Source: Anaeramoeba flamelloides (taxonomy: Eukaryota; Metamonada; Anaeramoebidae). Taken from it: 64,000 nt of DNA. Shown here in pieces: positions 33,641 to 46,609 of the stretch. The DNA lies in NCBI GenBank assembly GCA_027625915.1, contig JANTQA010000015.1, positions 11,065,001 through 11,129,000 of the forward strand. Direction: 5' to 3'. Position 1 is the stretch's first letter. The number at the start of each line of letters is the position of its first letter. A program made the translations under genes and the position numbers. The notes beneath the pieces are model-generated. The model saw nothing but the letters and a program-made list of their open reading frames with translations, made no database searches and was not told the DNA's origin.

Positions 33641-34711
33641 TTTTTTTTTTTTTTGTTAATTTAAATTAATTATTTCATTTAAATTAATTGATTTTCTCTC
33701 TAGGGAATCCATTCACATAAAAAAAAATTTCAATATCTTTATCAATTTCTAAATTGAACTTTTTTAAAAAAATAACTTGAAGAAAACTTTAAGAAGTAAG
33801 TTCATTTTTCGGATTTTGAGTTTCACTTTTAATTTTAAACCAAATCATTCAAATCATTATGTTGGACAAATAAAAGAATCTTTTCATAAATGTGTGGAGT
33901 GGAATAAATCAATAGAATAATATATTTATATAAAAATTGCAAAATCACTATTAAAAAAATGAAAAAATTGAACAAGAATAGATAAAAAAAATCTTCTATT
34001 ACTTGATTTTATCAATAAAATTTGATCTTAATTTTTATTTTTTGCTTGATTTTATTTTTCATTCCTTATCGAAAAACTTTTTTTTCAAAAAAAATTTTAT
34101 AAAGAAATTATTTGATATTTCCAAAGAATTCTCAAAATCAATTTAAAAATCCTATTTTCTTTAATTCGTCTAGTTCTACTTAAAGTTCATAAGATGACAC
34201 ATTTTTTTGAATTATTCTTTATAACTATTGAGCTGTTGAATTATTTTATTCGATTTACAAATTCTTATTTTCCATCGATTATTAAATAAAAATAATTCAA
34301 AATTTTTCCTTATAATTTCAACTTTGATTTTCTTTTACAATGAGTTAAATCGCTTGTACGTATTTTTTTTGATTTAAAAAATTCATCCTTTTCCTTTTAT
34401 CTTTTGTTATAGTATTATTTATTTTAGCTTAGTTTGACAACCTTATATCAAAAAAATAATTATGAAAAACAAATTTGTAAAAATTTGTTTGGTTTAAAAA
34501 TAATAAGTTGGGCTGTGGTGAGAAATATCAAGTGATGTAGATCTGAAAAATATAGTACCATTTTTTACATTTTTTCTAATATTTTTTCTCTAGAAAAATA
34601 ACCAAGATAAAGGCCTTGTTTGGCTTCATCAAAATTATGAAGATATAGAAGAAAAATCTCTGAAAATACAATTTAGTCAAAATTTTTTCATTATTGATTT
34701 CAAAAATTTTA

Positions 34712-34866
34712 CTGTCAGTTCCACTTTTAAGACACAAACTTTCAAAGAAACTTTAAGGTAAAAAAAAATCTCCTATTTAAGCAATTTTTTTGGAAGATTT
34801 TTTTTTACATAAATAATTTTACTAGAATTTGAAATTTATGCCTTAAATTGGATTTTTTTTTTAAAA
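34712..34866. mobile_element. MITE family 2, copy 2 (decayed)
   Basis: The left end CTGTCAGTTCCACTTTTAAG after TA (34710-34711) is well kept. The interior ACTAGAATTTG and GCCTTAAATT match copy 1. The right end has lost most of its inverted sequence. Confidence 0.7.
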
Positions 34867-34929
34867 CACTAAATTTGAGTTCAAAAATTATTTCATTCTT
34901 GATTTCAACAAATTTCTTTGAAAAGGTGA

Positions 34930-35620
34930 TCTATCTTGTTAGGTCTTCAATAAGTCAAGATTTGTTTAAAACTCACCTTCTCGTCTCTCTTTTTTGGTTT
35001 ACTCTACCAGGAATTTTGAGCATTGGTAGATACCACATTTCTAGATCCCAAAACCTAATTAAATAAAAAAAAATGTTCAAAAAATTGAAAAATCAATGAT
35101 TCAAATCTGATTTATCAGAGTTTTAGTTCTTTTCACAGATAGAGAAGTAAATGATGTTTTAATTTTCAAAATTTCAATATCCAGTGTCACTTAAAAAATG
35201 ATTTTTTCGCAAATTCAAATATTCGGTTAATTAAAAAATCTTATATATTTATCTCAAAAAATTTACCAAACTAACAAACAGAGATCACAAACTACTTTCC
35301 CATTGATTGAAAATTCCTTTTTTTGAATCAAAATTTAAAATGATGTATGAGGAAAGTTTTTTTCCATTTATTTTTCTAATAAAAGCAGTAAATGTTTTCC
35401 AAAAAAGGAATAATTCAAGGTTCAGTCCTGATTTCTTTTTCTTCTTTTCATAAATCGGGTAGTGAATTATATTTCTCTTTTCAAGTTTTTCTCATTGTAC
35501 ACTAAAAAAATCTTTTTTCAGAAATGTTATCAGATCTTAGATTTTAAAAAATGGGAAAATGATCTTACTACCCTACCAATTCTCAAAAAACTTAGATCTT
35601 TGACAATTTAAATTATAATT
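34930..35620 (+). repeat. Diverged dispersed repeat (pair with 48380-48840)
   Basis: Shared blocks in the same order: AGATTTGTTTAAAA, TTTCTAGATCC-AAAACCTAAT against TAGTAGATCC-AAAACTAAAT, ATGTTCAAAAAATTGAAAAA, and GACACTTAAAAAAT. Identity looks low and patchy. Confidence 0.45.
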
Positions 35621-35959
35621 TAACAAAATAGTTATATTCTGATTTTCTTTTGGGTTGGGGACTTTATGATTTCATAAAATCATCAACATTTTGTTTTTTG
35701 AGAAATTGTACATTACTTTTTACCAAACCTGAACAAAGTTCTTCTTGAAATCTCATCCACAGAACAAGACTCCACTTCTTAAATCTGTTTTTCGGTTATT
35801 TAATATCCTTACTTTAATTAAATTAAAAAAATTTTCATTTTTGAATTTTTTCCCATTTTTTTCAACTTGTTCACTACTGTAGTTAAAAAAATAAATTTCT
35901 TTTTATCAAGTTCTCTCTTGAAACACATTTCTTTCTCATCAAGTATTGATTTTTGAAAA

Positions 35960-36236
35960 ATGGATAGTATTGCAAAATTTGGTTTTTATTCACCATTTTC
36001 GAATATACTTAATTTCACTGCTGGTGACACAATTACAATCAATGAAATTCCTGAAGCTAATTCAATTTGGATCAAAGGGTTCAACCCAAAAACAAACCAA
36101 GAAGGAATCTTTCCAAGTAAGTGAATCCAAAAGAAAAACAAAAACAATTTTTTTTTTTTAATTTTGTTTCAAATTGTTTCTTTTTTCATTTTCACACCAA
36201 AACGAATTCAAAAAATACTTGTGCCCAACAAAAATT

Positions 36237-36271
<35 letters not shown>

Positions 36272-39200
36272 ACTGATTTCAATCAAATAAAAAGGAAATT
36301 ATGTCTACCAAACAAAAGAAGTCACAAAAAAACCGTACTACTCGATTTCTGAAGACTATTCAGAGCCAGTTAATACTGAGGATAGCAAAACATATTACGA
36401 GTATTCGCTTGACGAATTAGAATACCCCGTACCGAGCTTTAATGTGTTAGCGTTAACATCCTTACCGTGCGTTCCTGTGTATTTGGAAGGCACCTTCAGT
36501 ATCTGCACAAAGAATTCCAAATTTGAAACAAGATTTTTGGTGCTTTGCAATAAAAGCTTGATTGTTTATAAAAACAACAAGAGTGTCTCTGATTCTCTTC
36601 GCGAGTGTGGTGCGAGTCGATATGATTTACGAGATCTGATTTGTGTTGAGAAAACCAAAATGGAAAAGGGGCAATTTATGGTCCGTCTCATTTTCCCATC
36701 GCTAATTCTGTTTCTTAAAATGGGCAAAGAGCAGCTAGCCGATCAATGGATCGCGACAATAAAATTTGTCCAGCTCTTCTTGTGGATCGGGATGAACCAA
36801 ATTACCAGTAACGAACCAATTGAGCTTTACCGATCCTTGATCGAGTATCTCGTGCAATTGTCGCCACTCGTTAGCAGCGAAGCTGAGCAGGACACTGTCT
36901 ATTCGATCCAACTCTTGAAAAACAAAAGCAAAGACAAAAAGAAAATTAATGCGCTCAAGGTGAAAATCAGTTTCTTAAACCAGATCAGGGATGGGATCAA
37001 TGATTGGTCGCAATTATTGATTTACAAAACGGTCTCCTTTTTGAGAACGCAAGAGGAAACAAAATTGCCCGTGGTCATTGTGGTGAACGAGCCGGCAAAG
37101 GTAAGCAAGGGCGGTCTGGTTTTAAAAAAATACCAAATGATCTGTGTCCTTCAGGCGCATTACGACAACTTTTGGTTGGGCCAAACAGACAGTGGGGAAA
37201 TCGGCTGGTTTGATCCCATCAATGTCCTGCTAGTTACCGCATGCCAAGTTCAAGAAAGAGACAATTTGATCAGATTCACCAAGATGTTTGCCGAATTGAG
37301 CAAGGATCAAAACAATCTCGATTTAATTCAAAAGCTCTACCCTGCTTACAACACAACAAAATATGATTACGATGACTATTTTTCAGAAAGCGAAATAATT
37401 GACAAGCCTTTGATAATGAAGGAAATTATTCCCATTTTTGATCAATTTTTTATCAAATTCGAAGACACCTTATTATCAAAATCAGCAAAATTGGCCACCG
37501 AAGAAAATGTAAATGACAAAAATAAAGAGAACACCAAAAAGCAAAAGCAAAAGCAAAAGCAAAAGAATTTATTGAAAAAAAATAATTTAAAAAACATGCA
37601 AATGAAAAAGTTCAAAAAATCATGGATCATTTTAACCAACCAATATTTGTTCAAATATAAAAACAAAGATAGTAATCAACCAGAATGGGCAATCAATTTA
37701 GCCACATTGCCAACACTGAGTAGTGCCTCTACCATTTTGAATCAGGCCAATTGCTTTGAAATTGAAACAAATGATAAGATTTATTTTTTCAAATGTAATG
37801 ATTTGAATAGTTATGCAAAGTGGATGAACAAAATTAGATTATCTATAAATACAGTATTATGTGAAAGTCCGATTTTGATGAAGGATACAAATGATCATCA
37901 AAATAAAATGGAAAATCTAATCAAAAATATTAATATCAAAATTGATGAATTTTTGAAAAATAAAAAACTGTTGAAAAGCAAACTTGATCAGAATATTGTT
38001 CAAAGTAAAAGCACCATTGGCAATTTGTCCACTTTGAATAATGGCAACGAACCAAATGACGGGTTTTATTTATATTCCAAGGAATTATTAATCTTAAATA
38101 ATCAATTAAACTCAACAAGGTTTTATAAATTAAGGCTATTACAAAGATTGGCAAGATTAAAATTCCCCACATTGAAAATACGAGAAATCGGTTATTCGAT
38201 TAAAAATTATGAAAAATCGCAATCTGATCGAGTGTTTAATTTTCAAATCGGCGAATGGTTTGTCCCAATCAAAAGCATTGACGAAAATTTTTTACAGGTG
38301 GAATATCGGAACCAAATCGGGATTGTCAAAAAAAGCAAAATTATAATGGTCAAATTGCAAGACAACGAAAAAATTTTCAGGGATTATAATGATCAATTAG
38401 ACACTAATCAAAATTCCAACAACTCTAGCTATGATTGTGGCTCTGATGAGCATACGGATCAAAGGAATGCCAATTTGTCCCTTGATATGCTGCAATTCCA
38501 CATCCAACAAAAAAGGCCCATTTCCAACAATAAAATAAAATCATATAAGGGCAATAGAACACACTCCTTAACGCTAACTTCGAATTCCCAGAGGGACAGC
38601 TTGAACAAAAAAATAAATTTCCAAATGAGCCTCAATCAAGAAAAGGCAATCCAGTTGTCCCAGGAATTGGAAATGGAAAAGTCATCTCATTTAATGTTCC
38701 CGATTGGCTATTCTGGATTTTTATCAATGCTGATCGATGACAAATATGAACAAAGGCATTTTCGACTACAATCTTGGTTTTTTGGCTATTACCACGATGA
38801 AAATTCCTATCAGCCATTGGGGGTCTTGGATTTTCGAAATGTGATTTCGTTTGATCTAATTAATTTAAAATCAAATATCATTAAATCGTTAAAGTCAAAT
38901 AATTCCTCATCACTGGCCTCCCAGGTATCTGCAAATGAACCCCCAAGTTCATCGCCAGTTTCGTCACCAAAGTCTGCACGGTCATCATCATCATCGTCAT
39001 CATCATCGCCGTTTTCATCAAAAAAGAGCCGGACCACCAAGCCTTCCAAATTTTCAAAAAAGTTAATACACAGAAGAACCTTTTCATCGAATTCAGATTT
39101 ATTTGTGAGCAATCAAAATAAAAGAAATAGTACGGTTAATTTGCATGGAATTAAAATCCGAATTAGAGGCGAATTATCCAGAATCTTAATCTCTGACAAT

Positions 39201-42149
39201 CAAAAGCAGACGATTGAATGGCTTGAAAAATTTCAATTTTTAAAATTATTTATAGAATTGACCCATCCAGCTGATTTAAATGAGGATCATAACACTCGTA
39301 AAAAAAAATTTCAAAAGTTAATTATTTGGTTAAGCAACGAAATTGAAAAGGAAAAAAAAAAAAAAATTAATAAAAATGAATTCAATTTAAAATTGTTAAT
39401 AAATTGGAGATTGAAAATTTTATCCAGATTCGCCCGATGGGAAATACAGGATGATAAGGATAATGGAATTAGGTTATATTCAATTAAAAATCATTTAACA
39501 ACTCGGGGCTCGGACGAACTAACATTTCAAAAGGGTGTTTGGCTAATTTTAATTACCAAACCGATAAGTGGAATTTTAAAGGCCAAATTAAATAACAAAA
39601 TTGGGAGTGTCCATAAGGATTACATTGAATTTATTACTCCTGCGCCACCAGACAAGAATTTAAAAAATTACTTGAAGGATGATTTAAATATTCGAATAAA
39701 AAATCAAAAGGAAGGCAATAAGAATGAAATTAACCATAATGGTAATAAGAATAATGGTGCTCTGACAAATGATACAGAACACACAAAAAAGAAAGTGCCA
39801 AGACTGCCACCAAGAAAGGAACTGCCAAGGGTGTTGCACCCAATCAAAGAAACACCAAAATTGCATCCAGAAATAGTGTCACCAAGATTGCCACCAAGAA
39901 AGCAATTGCCAAAATTACCCCCAAACAAGGCAACACCCAAATTGCTACCAAGAACAGTGCCGCCAAGATTGCCACCAAGAAAGCAATTACCAAAGGTGCT
40001 GCCTCCAATAACAGCATCACCGAATTTGCCGCCAGAAATAGTGTCACCAAGGTTACCACCAAGAATAGCGTCACCAAGATTACCACCAAGAAAGCAATTG
40101 CCCAAAGTATTACCCAGGAAGGCCTTTACCAAAGACGAACCTAAGGTGTCCTCAGAGGAACAATCTCCAAAGCTGCCACCGAAAAGAAGAATAGTACAGA
40201 CAAACACAAATAACGATCCAAAAAATAGCAACAAGCCTTTGATCAGAAAAAGAACACAATTTTTCAAAAAGGATAATAACGATGAAAATGATCCAATTTT
40301 TGAACCAAAAAAAATATTTGAAAAATTTTCTCAACCCTTCCCTATTTATTTTGAAGGCAAAGTATTTAAAGAAACTAAAGTCAATTCAAACAAGTGGAAA
40401 AAAAGGAAAATAATCATAAAAAAAACTACGCTCGATATTTTTAATAAAAAAATTAGAGAAAAATCTTATAGCTTGTATAAATTAATTACAATCGAAAAAT
40501 ATATCCAAAGGGAGCATTCATTTATCATATTTATTGATCAAGAAGAATTATTGTTTTCTTGTGAATCAAATGAAGAATTATTAAATTGGCTAAATATTCT
40601 TCGAATAATTAAGAACTTTGTTTATTTGCTATTTCCCTTTGAAAAACAAAATTTTAAGCAAATCAAATTCCGATATTTGAAAATTATTGAATGGCTCCAG
40701 GGAGAAATAGACTTTACAAAAAAATTGAAAAAATTGGTTGGATTTGGTTCGTCTTCTTTGAATGGCAACAAGGACAAAGATAATGAGAAATTTAAAAAGG
40801 ATACAAACGAAATCGATGTTGAATTGTTGACAAATTGGAGAAATTATTTATTGTCTAGATTTTGTAGGCTCTATTTAATCGCCAATTCGTTAGGGCAATC
40901 GAACAATAGATTGAATAGCACAAACGAATACTTGTCAATTTTAAAAAAATATTTAATAATATCAAATAAAAGCTATGTTAATAACAAAATTCAAATCAAC
41001 CATTTTTACGAATTAATTAATTATAACGAAAAATTTTTTAATATTAAACGCAATAATGAAATTATTAAATTGCCATATAGTAAATTTTTTGAAATAATTG
41101 TTCCAGAAAAAATTAATAGTAAAAAAGAATTCCCAACATTGATCAAATATAGTATCAATTCGAACCTTAGCAATAACTTTGGAAAAAATGCCAATGGAAA
41201 CAATACAAATTATAATAGTAACGGCAACAATGGCAACAATTATAAGCGCATTTCGAAAAAGGATTTGATGTTTTTTAGCCAATTTAATTTAAATAGCCAA
41301 AATATAGAGATCTCAAAAAGATTAGTAGAAACTTGCATTGAAAAATGGAATTTATACCCTGAGATCATTTATAATTTCCCAATCAAATATTCAAATTATT
41401 TAATATATTCCCCAACAAATACAAGTAACAATAAAAAGTTTATAAAAATTTGGTCTGTGCTAAACAGTTGGATTTGGCTATTTTATGAAACTAACCAAGA
41501 AAAAAATATCATGAAAATCTTGGATTTAAGATATATCAAAGAATTTAAAATATTTTTCAAAAATAAACTCTGTGGGTTCAAATTAAGATTTCTAAACAAT
41601 CAAATCGAAACTTTTATTACAGATGACGAAAGAGATTTAGATGTTTGGAAAGACAAAATTAATAATATAAGAAATTTGGTTTTTCTATTTAAAAAAAAGG
41701 AAAAGGGGGAATTGCTATTTATTAAGCAATATAGGATTTTAAAAATATATAAATGGATTAAGAGATTCATTATTTATAATGAAAAGGAAAAGCAACTGCA
41801 AGAAAATACCATACAAATTTCTGAAGATTTTTCTGGTCTCAAATCAGAAAGCCTACTGAAAAAGGAATTAAATAAAAAAATTAACAAATTAAATTTGTTA
41901 TATTTATGGAGATCAAGGATATTGATAAAATTCGCCAATGCTGTATTTGGGAAAAATAAATTACAAAAAATATTTAATCTTTTCAATAAACAAAGGAATA
42001 ATAATTTATTAGATGACAACGAAAAAGAAGAAGGTGGAGATGAGAAGGGTGCGCCGGATGAGAACGCCAAACAAGAAGAAGAATTAAAATCTGATCAAAA
42101 ATTTTATTTAGCTTTCAGTTTAACAAACTCTGAAAATATTTTAATGAGT

Positions 42150-42183
<34 letters not shown>

Positions 42184-42475
42184 GCATTAATAATGATAAT
42201 AATGATATAAAAAATGAGAAATTAAAAATTTTAAAATATTCAAGTAACAAATGGATTTTTATTCATAACAATAATAATAATAATAATTTAAATTTTAATA
42301 AAAATAAATATTTTTGGGGTAAAGTTATTGACATTGAAAATTTCGGAGAAAATTACAAAATAATTAACAAGAATAATAATAATGAAGGATTAGTCTTAAA
42401 ATCCAACTTATGTATTTTAACTAAATGGAATTCTAATGAAATATTAAAATTTCCACCACAAATTAAACTATTAGA

Positions 42476-42510
<35 letters not shown>

Positions 42511-42800
42511 ATAGTAGCGGCGGCAGCAGCAGCAGTAGTAACAACAATAATAATAAAAATGATGATGATTTTTATCAAAATAATTTTCCTTATAATCTTC
42601 AAAACAATAAATTCTTTAATCATAAAAATAGGTATATCCATCCAGAATTTCGAAATTTATTTCCTTTAAAAATAGGATATTTGAATTGTCCCGAATCAAA
42701 TAAATCAAAAAGCAAATGGAATGAAAAATTTGTTGTAATTACTAATTTTAATATTCAAATATACAAATCTGAAAATGATTTTGAAGAAATTAAAAATGGA

Positions 42801-42844
<44 letters not shown>

Positions 42845-44864
42845 TAATATTGATGATAATAATGATGATGATATAATTAAAATTATCCAGTTTAAAAAAA
42901 TCAATTCAATATCAATATTAAAAGACCCTAAAGACATATCTAATTATTCATTTTTATCAGAAGAATATCAAGCTCATATTTTTGAAATTAATCTTAATGA
43001 TAATCAAGAAATCTTAAAGTTTTCAACAAAAAGTGCAGAAAACTTGATCGATTGGATTGAAACTTTTGAAATCTTACAAAATATATGTATTTTACAAAGC
43101 CCATGTAGTAAAAAAGATTATAATGTCCAATTAAAAAAGTTTAAATTAAATGAAATTAGAGTTTGGGCAAAAGAAAATATCCATTTGTTATCACAAAGGA
43201 TTAGAAAAATAAGACATTTGATCTCTTTGAAAAACAATCAAAACTATTTACATTTAGATGAGATTTTACAATACGAAAAACAATTTAAATATTACACCTC
43301 ACATTTATATAATTTAATGAAATTTAAAGAGTTGATATTGCAAAGGTTATTAAGATATGAATTAAAAGACGATTTAGATTATCAAAGTAGATGCTACATA
43401 ATTGAAAATATTCGAAATGAAAATCAGAAAATTGTTATCAAAAGGGGAGAATGGGTTGATTTGCTTTCAAATAATTCATTAGACAATAATTCAATCAATG
43501 ATAATGATAATGAAAATGACAATGATAGCAATACGGGTAATGATAATTTTGAATTAATTATTAAAGATTCACAGGTAATTAAAATACCCAAAAAAACGTT
43601 TTTAAAAATAATACCATTCCCAATCGAAGCCTTTCTTGAAGATATTAGCAAAAAAAATAATAAATTCGACTATCAAATACGTGAAACACAATCAATATTA
43701 TTTGAAAAAATATTATTAAAAGACAATTTTAATTTGACGAAAAAGATCATTTCCTCAATAGATAATTTACAATTTAATAATATCTCAATTCATTTATTAA
43801 AGGTATTTGAAAAAAATAACAAAACAATCGATTTTTTAAATTGGCTGATTAAATTCCAATTAAAATATTTCAATAACAAAAATAAGAGCAACAACAACAA
43901 CAATAATAATAATAATAATAATATAAATATAAATATAGATTCTTTTATTGATATAAAAGAATTAAACGTTAATATGAAAAATCAAAAAAACAACTTTTTG
44001 CATAAAATTGTGGGCTATTATTTCAAAAAAATCTCAAAAAAATATCTTGAGGGGATATTAAAAGAGGAAATTTTAAATATTATGAACTCAATTAATTCTT
44101 ATGAAATAACGGGAAATAAAATCAATAAAATAAATATTGAAACCTTAAAACAAAATCAACAAAAATTTAAAAATTCAATCAAAATAATCCTAAATCAAAT
44201 TTTGAATAATGTTTTCCATATACCATTAACAATACGAGAAATATTATTTAAATTTTCTTATCAATTAAAAAAATATTATCCTAACACTGATAATAATAAT
44301 CAAATAATCAAGTTATTTTTATTTAATACACTGTATTCGAAATCGATATCGTTTCCAAATAAGTATTCAATAATTGGAAAGACATTAAATTCTCAACAAA
44401 TGCAAACAATGATCTTAATTTCCAAAATGATCATTCAAATCATCAATGGTGAGCGTTTTACTGAAAAGGCATTTATCTTTTTAAACCCTTTAATTAATCT
44501 GTATAAAAAAAAATTAGCCACATTTCTTAATTTTTTATTAAACCCCATTTATTTGTCAAGAGATTTAAGCCAAAATAAACCATTTTTAATACTATTCCAA
44601 AATAAAATAATCACCTATGGCTGTTATGGTAATTGTCTGTCTTCTGATCAGATTATAGAAATACAATCTGACCAATTAGATCCAAAAGCCAAAACTAAAA
44701 ATTACCTTTTAGAAAGATTAGAAATTAATTTAGATAAGCAAATAAGTTATTTAAACACAATCGCTAGCTTTTTACGCTCACGGCAAATGAAAAATAAAAC
44801 AATGAAATTAGTTGCATCCGACTCCCAATTAGTCCAAATGTTAAATTATATTCTTCTTTTATAA
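35960..44864 (+). CDS. Giant SH3-(PH-helix-SH3-like)x6-RasGAP-like protein
   Basis: Exons 35960-36116 and 36295-44864 give about 2908 residues. The split codon A|GA gives Arg53 and completes EGIFPRNYV, the end of an N-terminal SH3 domain (FGFYSPFSNILNFTAGD...). Then come about six PH-like domains (roughly 110-217, 431-577, 852-1045, 1400-1502, 1740-1853, 2168-2322). Each is followed by a helical stretch and an SH3-like fold (309-365, 682-742, 1100-1170, 1578-1658, 1988-2096, 2414-2496). A Pro-rich repeat with PRLPPRK motifs lies at 1218-1352. The C-terminus (about 2500-2805) has RasGAP landmarks: HLLKVFEKNNKTIDFLNWLI, GYYFKKISKKYL, IPLTIREILFKF and MILISKMIIQIINGE. The arginine-finger position reads Gln, and the FLR motif reads FLFN. 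It is likely a membrane-associated scaffold for small GTPases. Asn and Ser homopolymers interrupt the domains. The domain count beyond PH1 is by eye. Confidence 0.8.
36117..36294 (+). other. Intron of the SH3/PH/RasGAP-like gene
   Basis: 178 bp, GTAAGT...AAAAAG. It includes an A run at about 36241-36269 not far before the acceptor, and lacks a strong pyrimidine tract there. SH3 continuity (FPRNYV) supports this splice. Confidence 0.7.
39796..40190 (+). repeat. Coding Pro-rich minisatellite
   Basis: Imperfect repeats of a ~33-bp unit encoding PRLPPRKQLPK (best copies at about 39886, 39964 and 40075), with shorter variants between (SPRLPPRI, TPKLLPRT). PRLPPR fits the class II SH3 ligand PxxPxR. 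It lies within the SH3/PH/RasGAP-like gene. Confidence 0.85.
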
Positions 44865-45061
44865 TTTTTTTATTTTGAATATTAATTTTAATTCATCCCT
44901 TTTTTCTTTTTTTCTTTTTTAGTGTTTCTTGTGTTAATTTATCAAATAATAATTATATTTTTTTTTTTTTTTTTTACCATTAATTTAACAACTTTAAAAT
45001 AAAAATTAAGAAAAAGTCTTTGATTGAATTCAATAGTTATGATAATTATTTTGGTACCAAT

Positions 45062-46590
45062 TATGAAAATTAAATATATTATATACTATTTGGGGGATTT
45101 ATTTTTTAAAAAAGGCTCCAATATAATCAAAAAGAATTCAGAAAATAACCTAAGGTAAATAGAATTAAGCTACTCTTGATTTTAATTTTGCTCAGGATAA
45201 ATTTAAAATAATATTATTTTTCCATTTCAGAAATGTTGTTATTTCAATAATAAAGTTGAAATTGAATCTCAACAACTTCTTCATTTAATAGATTCTATAT
45301 TTAGAATTATCATATAAAATAAAAGATATTTGAAATCTGTATGATTATTACAAAAGGTTTTAGTACAAGAAAAAAAATCGATTAGAAAACTCAGATTAGA
45401 ATTTTTATAACTTCAAAAATAAATAAGTTAATACGAAATATCTAGAGTATGTTTTTAATTATCTTCTCAGATTATCCTATTATTATTCATGTTCAAAATT
45501 CAAGGGAAATTGAATTAGAAATTTTAATTCGTCTTTTTAGAGAAAGTTCAACAAAATAACTTCATAAATTAACTTGAATTCATAAACTAAATTTAAAAAG
45601 GTTTGAAGGGCTCAAAAAACTCGGTTTTTTAAAAAATTTTTTAGAAGACCAAAAATAAAAAGCAATAATTTTTAAATACAAAAAAAAAATTTCCATTTTT
45701 GTAATAAAATTGCTTACCTTGACAAATATAACTTTAAAGCAAAAAAAAAATCAATTCTTTGAAGATCTTGTTTCTAAAAGTTAAAAAAAAGACCTTTAAT
45801 TTTTGATTCTTTCTGAAAAAAGTAAATCACAGAATCTCAATTTTTGATAACATTTTTGATTTCTCTATTTCTCAGGGGTAAAACCAGTCACTTTTGTGTT
45901 TTACTAATTCTAAATTAATGATTTCTGTGTATCTGAAATGATCATTAACTTGGAAATTATCCTAAATTCGAAGATTGTGAAAGATTTTAGGTTTGAGAAA
46001 AAAATTATTTTTAATATAAAGTTTAATTGTGGTAAAATATAAAGTTACAATTCTTGACAAAATGATTATTTAACAAAAAAATTCTTATTTTTTTTTGTTA
46101 AAAAGGGGATTAATTTAAATTATTTTTGTGAAGATTAAAAGAAGATTTTATTTAAATTCAAAGATAAAAATCTTATATTATTTAAAAAAAAATGAACTAT
46201 TGAAAAATAATTAAATTTCAAGGTAAATAATTTTGAATATTTCTTTCTTTTTTTTAAATGAATTGAACAAAAAAATACAAAATGTTTAAAAATAAAACAT
46301 TAAATAACACAAAAAAATGGTATTTTTGTTATTTTGAAGATTAAATAAATATCAAGTATTCCAATAAAAAATTTCAATTTTAAAAAAATAAAAAAAAATT
46401 AATCATCTGAATTGATTTTAATTATCATTTTATGACCAATTAACTATTTATAATTATATAGGTTATTATTCTTTATTAAAAGTATCTTTATTGAAACAAA
46501 TATAACTTATTAATTTTGAAAAAAAAAAATTAAAATTTAAATACAAAATTCCTTTATAAAATTACACAAAAAAAGAAGAATAAAATGTAA
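45062..46590 (+). repeat. Dispersed repeat D, copy 1
   Basis: About 1.5 kb matching 60888-62420 in the same orientation. It includes long near-identical stretches such as the one from AAAAAGAATTCAGAAAATAA (45129) through ACTCTTGATTTTAATTTTGC. No open frame, terminal repeats or target duplication recognised. It ends about 20 bp before ATCGCGAT element B. Confidence 0.8.
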
Positions 46591-46609
46591 CGAATGCTTA
46601 ATAAGTTTA

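Larger units (their letters stand above)
28241..35959. other. Long intergenic region
   Basis: No confident gene. Contents: a fragment like the ATCGCGAT element interior (about 29610-29770), hairpin array IV, an orphan open frame (30950-31207), a foldback (about 32203-32338), MITE family 2 copies, hairpin array V with a LINE scrap, and a diverged repeat (about 34930-35620) related to 48380-48840. The rest is plain A+T-rich DNA. The divergent promoters of the RING and RasGAP-like genes lie at its two ends. Confidence 0.6.

Noticed and set aside
39704-40267. 187-codon Gly/Leu-rich frame on the minus strand
   Set aside because: Antisense image of the Pro-rich coding minisatellite; the sense frame belongs to a long conserved gene.
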